Assembly: GCF_963576615.1 (NCBI RefSeq) | Contig: NC_088709.1 | Coordinates: 75,436,538-75,500,537, forward strand | Source of the DNA: Watersipora subatra | Taxonomy: Eukaryota; Bryozoa; Gymnolaemata; Cheilostomatida; Watersiporidae | Direction: 5' to 3' | Length of the DNA: 64,000 nucleotides | Part shown: positions 60,950-64,000 of the stretch, piece after piece | Numbering within the stretch: the first letter of the stretch is position 1 | Layout: each line of letters starts with the position of its first letter | Made by a program: the position numbers and the translations under genes | The notes under the pieces: model-generated | What the model was told of the DNA's origin: nothing | Database searches by the model: none | Seen by the model: the letters and a program-made list of their open reading frames with translations, nothing else

Positions 60950-61930
60950 CTGTAGAACAAACAGACTCATCGGCAAGCAATAAAAATGCAGAGACATGGA
61001 GTTGATAAAAAGAGGGTAATAAGCAAAACAAGAGGAAGAGGAGAGGGAAATGAGTTTTGTAGAAATAAATGGGTTAATGGTTAGAGGAATGAATATAAGA
61101 CAAGGTCAAAGAATTGCATGAAAAGAGATGGACAGAAAGTGGTGGATAAAGAGGAATGAATAGAGAGGGATGGATAGAAAGGGATGGATAGAGAGAGGGA
61201 TGGAGAGAGAGGGATGGATAGAAAGGGATAGATAGAAAGGGATGGATAGAGGGAGGGATGGATAGAGAGAGAGATGGAGAGAGAGAGGGATGGCGAGAGA
61301 GAGAGAGGGGTGAACATGGAAGAATGGAGAAGAATCAATGAAAAAGTATAGATAGAGAGAAATCAATAGAGCAGTACGTATATCTAGAGAAGGATGAAAC
61401 AGTATAGAAAGAAAGAAATCAATGGAGCAGTACGTATATCTAAAGAACGATGAAACAGTATAGAAAGAAAGAAATCAATGGAGCAGTACGTATATCTAGA
61501 GAACGATGAAAAAGGATAGATGAAAAAGTATGGGTGGAGCTAAGCAGATGCGAAAAGTGGCAAAAAGCTTGGCATTACCAGGTCAGTTTATGCATCGACT
61601 TCAGAAATGTTCAACCCGGACCATAGACTATTTTGGAACAGTAGAGTGACCTGATATCAAAAATTCAACGAGTTAGCTGCGAACGCTCAACATAAAATAC
61701 GCTCACCTTCAGCTTAGCCAGCAGATCCTCAACGAGTAGCCTCTGATTCGGCTCTTTAGTGAGGACATATAAAAACCCACCCCCGCCTGCACCGGCCATA
61801 CAGCAGGCAAGCGCATAAGGAGTTAGTACTCCGATCATATGCGAGACAAAGACAGGCTCACAGCCTGTGGCCATTTGTTTCTTCAGCTCCCAGTAGCGGG
61901 TCCACAACTGTCCCACCCTAACCAGGTCAG
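60875..61930 (-). CDS. FCSK: L-fucose kinase, last two coding exons (partial)
   Basis: Exon 61707-61930 and terminal exon 60875-60949 join in phase 0. L-fucose kinase phosphorylates free L-fucose to fucose-1-phosphate in the cytosolic GDP-fucose salvage pathway. The larger exon reads GQLWTRYWELKKQMATGCEP and MAGAGGGGFLYVLTKEP; the latter is the third GHMP-kinase motif and matches the C-terminal part of animal fucose kinase closely. The last exon encodes LSEDYSVHKASVCTEGFTIS and VESD, aligning with the family C-terminus, which here ends early. About 900 residues of the family, with the pyrophosphorylase-like domain and most of the kinase, must lie beyond 64000 or in exons I could not recognise. 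Confidence 0.92.
61130..61520. repeat. Purine-rich GGATGGATAGAGA repeat and 60-bp units
   Basis: 61130-61320 is imperfect GGATGGATAGAGAGA. 61330-61520 holds three units of about 55-60 bases with CAATGGAGCAGTACGTATAT. Both lie in the last intron of the fucose kinase gene. Confidence 0.9.
61707..61930 (-). CDS. FCSK: Fucose kinase penultimate exon (GHMP motif 3)
   Basis: From attttaaacag to CTGAAG|gtgagc; it enters in phase 1 and leaves in phase 0. It contains the glycine-rich AGAGGGGFLY that shapes the nucleotide-binding side of the GHMP kinase active site. Confidence 0.95.
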
Positions 61931-62440
61931 CTGTTTAAAATAAAAGAGAATAATCAGAAGGTTAATCTAACATGTTTTGGTGTGAACTTCAAGGTTGATT
62001 AACGTCCCTGAGTAGGAGGAAAAACAAGTGAAAGGCGAGTACTCTACAACGATCAACAAGCTATTTATAGATGTTCATAAGGTCAATGGGTGCATGACTC
62101 CACTCACTAACTCGACCAACTTGTGTATCGCGTAGCACTGTTTGCATTGAGAGGAAACTCGGTACAAAAATAATGGAAAATATGAGGGAGGGCCTTGAGA
62201 ATGCATTTATATGCATGAATCAACAGTGAACAGAGCTTGAGGTGGGTGTCTGGATGATGTCTTACCATATTATATTATGCTACTATGTCACACACCATAT
62301 TATATATTAAATTACACACTACATATTACATTAGGTTAAATGCAGAACTAAATATTATACAGCACGGTGATATAGATTTTGTATTATGCTAAAATTAAAA
62401 GTTTTCATGGCAATTTTTTAGCGATAGCTAAAAAAAATAG
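61931..62440. other. Intron of fucose kinase, no exon seen
   Basis: No open frame resembling the preceding part of fucose kinase. Confidence 0.4.
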
Positions 62441-62449
62441 CTATAGCGC

Positions 62450-63105
62450 TATGGCTATAGCTGCTATAGCTATAGCTGCTATGTACACAATGACTGCCAC
62501 TATAGCTGCTATGTATACAATGGCTGCCACTATAGCTGCTATATACACAATGGCTGCCACTATAGCTGCTATATACACAATGGCTACCACTATAGCTGCT
62601 ATATACACAATGGCCGCCACTATAGCTGCTATGTACACAATGGCTACCACTATAGCTGCTATGTACACATTGGCTGCCGCTATACCTGTTATGTACACAA
62701 TAGCTGCCACTATAGCTGCTATGCACACATTGGCTGCCACTATAACTGCTATGTACACAACGGATCACGCAGATCAACGGATGTACACAATAGCTGCCAC
62801 TATAGCTGCTATGCACACATTGGCTGCCACTATAGCTGCCATTTACACAACGGATCACGCAGATCAACGGATGTACACAATAGCCGCCACTATAGCTGCT
62901 ATGTACACAATGGCTCCCACTATAGCTGCTATATACACAATGGCTACCACTATACCTGCTATATACACAATGGCTACCACTATACCTGCTATATATACAA
63001 TGGCTACCACTATAGCTGCTATATACACAATGACTGCCACTATACCTGCTATGTACACAATAGCTGCCACTATACCTGCTATGCACACAACGGATCACGC
63101 AGATG
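62450..63105. repeat. 30-bp minisatellite, about 21 copies
   Basis: Units of CACTATAGCTGCTATGTACA plus CAATGGCTGC, interspersed with three copies of ACGGATCACGCAGATCAACG-type sequence. A 30-bp period keeps several frames open on both strands, giving spurious long ORFs. Confidence 0.95.
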
Positions 63106-64000
63106 TACACCTTGTGCTCAGTATAAGCATCATTAACATTCAAAACAGATTGATTAGAAAATAAATATAATTTTGCAGCAAACCACACCCCCCCCACCCG
63201 TTGTATAAATAATAACTGCATTTTACAATTAATAACTGCGTTTTACAACATTTCTCACTTATTTAAACAATTAAAAATAGCGCGTCAATATTTTAAATAT
63301 TAAATATCGGTAATATTAAATTTAACAATTGAATATTTTTCTTGAGGATGATCTTAACGAGGCATTAAGACATTCAGTATGTCTTCATGAATCTATTGCA
63401 GCGTAACGCTGGGCTATAGCAGGTTTTGTATCAACTATTTAGAAAATAGAAAAAACTTCAGCAAATTTCTCAATTGGTTGAAAGGTTTTATTATTTTCAT
63501 AGAAGTGGGAAGTACTTAAAATCTTACATGACTAAGTAGAACAAGTGCCAATAACTCCTAATACATAGACTAGCTACCGAAATTGCTTTTTTATACCTAC
63601 TTTTGTATACATGTGAACACATTAGCTTTATTTCTACTTACTCACAACACCCTAATGTTGATGCAATGACTGATAAGATGCTTGTATAGCATTTTAAAGT
63701 AGTCTGACTGTGCTTACTGCAGGTAACAAACTCTTTTCTTTGACAACAAGGTAAGAGTACTTGCGTTAGTCACAAAAACTATTTTAAGTAAATAACCAGT
63801 CAATATTTCCTGTCTCTAATGGCGAATTTGGCAGATTTCTGCAGGTAAATATGTTCAAATACAGCAGCATGATTTTCAAGCTTCAAGCATCTGCCCTATA
63901 AGTCAGTCACTCAGAAGAGGCCATGTCTATATTTATCAATTGTATCAGAAAGTCCTCAACAGTGATGTGTGCATCACATAATAATTGTAGAAAAAGAGAT
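63106..64000. other. No gene seen; possible Helitron-like scrap
   Basis: Probably intron of the fucose kinase gene. Around 63400, GCAGCGTAACGCTGGGCTAT resembles the hairpin motif of the Helitron-like ends elsewhere in the window. Confidence 0.3.

Noticed and set aside
62100..62150. Possible additional fucose kinase exon (minus strand, AACAG then GTTA|gtgagt)
   Set aside because: Its phase could fit, but the 10 residues do not match the family and the expected preceding helix is absent.
62379..63221. 261- and 267-residue ORFs on opposite strands
   Set aside because: Both are readings of a 30-bp satellite; no splice or start context.

Overview
This is an AT-rich window of animal nuclear DNA. 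GT-AG introns, a Shaw-type potassium channel, L-fucose kinase, CR1/Jockey-like LINE debris, a pogo/Tigger relic, tRNA-derived SINEs and very many minisatellites all point to an invertebrate metazoan. A lophotrochozoan such as a mollusc or bryozoan is my best guess, but the sequence does not prove it. No bacterial-style operon, CRISPR array or rRNA is present. Most of the long open frames lie in tandem repeats or transposon relics; the real genes are split into short exons.

Layout. 1-780: an unrecognised coiled-coil ORF overlapped by a short ORF in another frame. 1.7-3.3 kb: two LINE 3' fragments. 3.6-3.8 kb (minus): a hidden first coding exon with a RING zinc finger. 4-10 kb: DNA-transposon relics, including a Tigger-like element with TA target duplication and a long-TIR element found again at 24.2 kb. 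11.2-25.8 kb (plus): a ten-exon gene for a predicted 915-residue disordered protein carrying an 18-residue repeat with ten TQT motifs at fixed spacing. I assembled it from exons whose splice phases all agree. It is the best candidate here for something undescribed: a possible multivalent dynein light chain (LC8) scaffold.

29.1-51.1 kb (minus): an apparently complete voltage-gated potassium channel gene of the Kv3/Shaw type, with T1 domain, S1-S6 and TTVGYGD filter. Two possible frame-preserving microexons fall in the S3-S4 loop. The S6 hinge reads TVP instead of PVP. A minisatellite grows directly out of the T1-exon splice donor, and an intronic inverted repeat surrounds the S1 exon. 51.1-60.9 kb: no confident gene; SINE and satellites. 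60.9-61.9 kb (minus): the last two coding exons of L-fucose kinase, whose upstream exons must lie beyond the window. 62-64 kb: a 30-bp minisatellite that is open in several frames, and unassigned sequence.

The genes are separate transcription units with no evident shared pathway: membrane excitability (Kv), GDP-fucose salvage (fucose kinase), probable ubiquitin ligation (RING exon) and a possible dynein light chain scaffold. All exon calls were made by eye from reading frame, splice signals and family motifs; no alignment or expression data were available.
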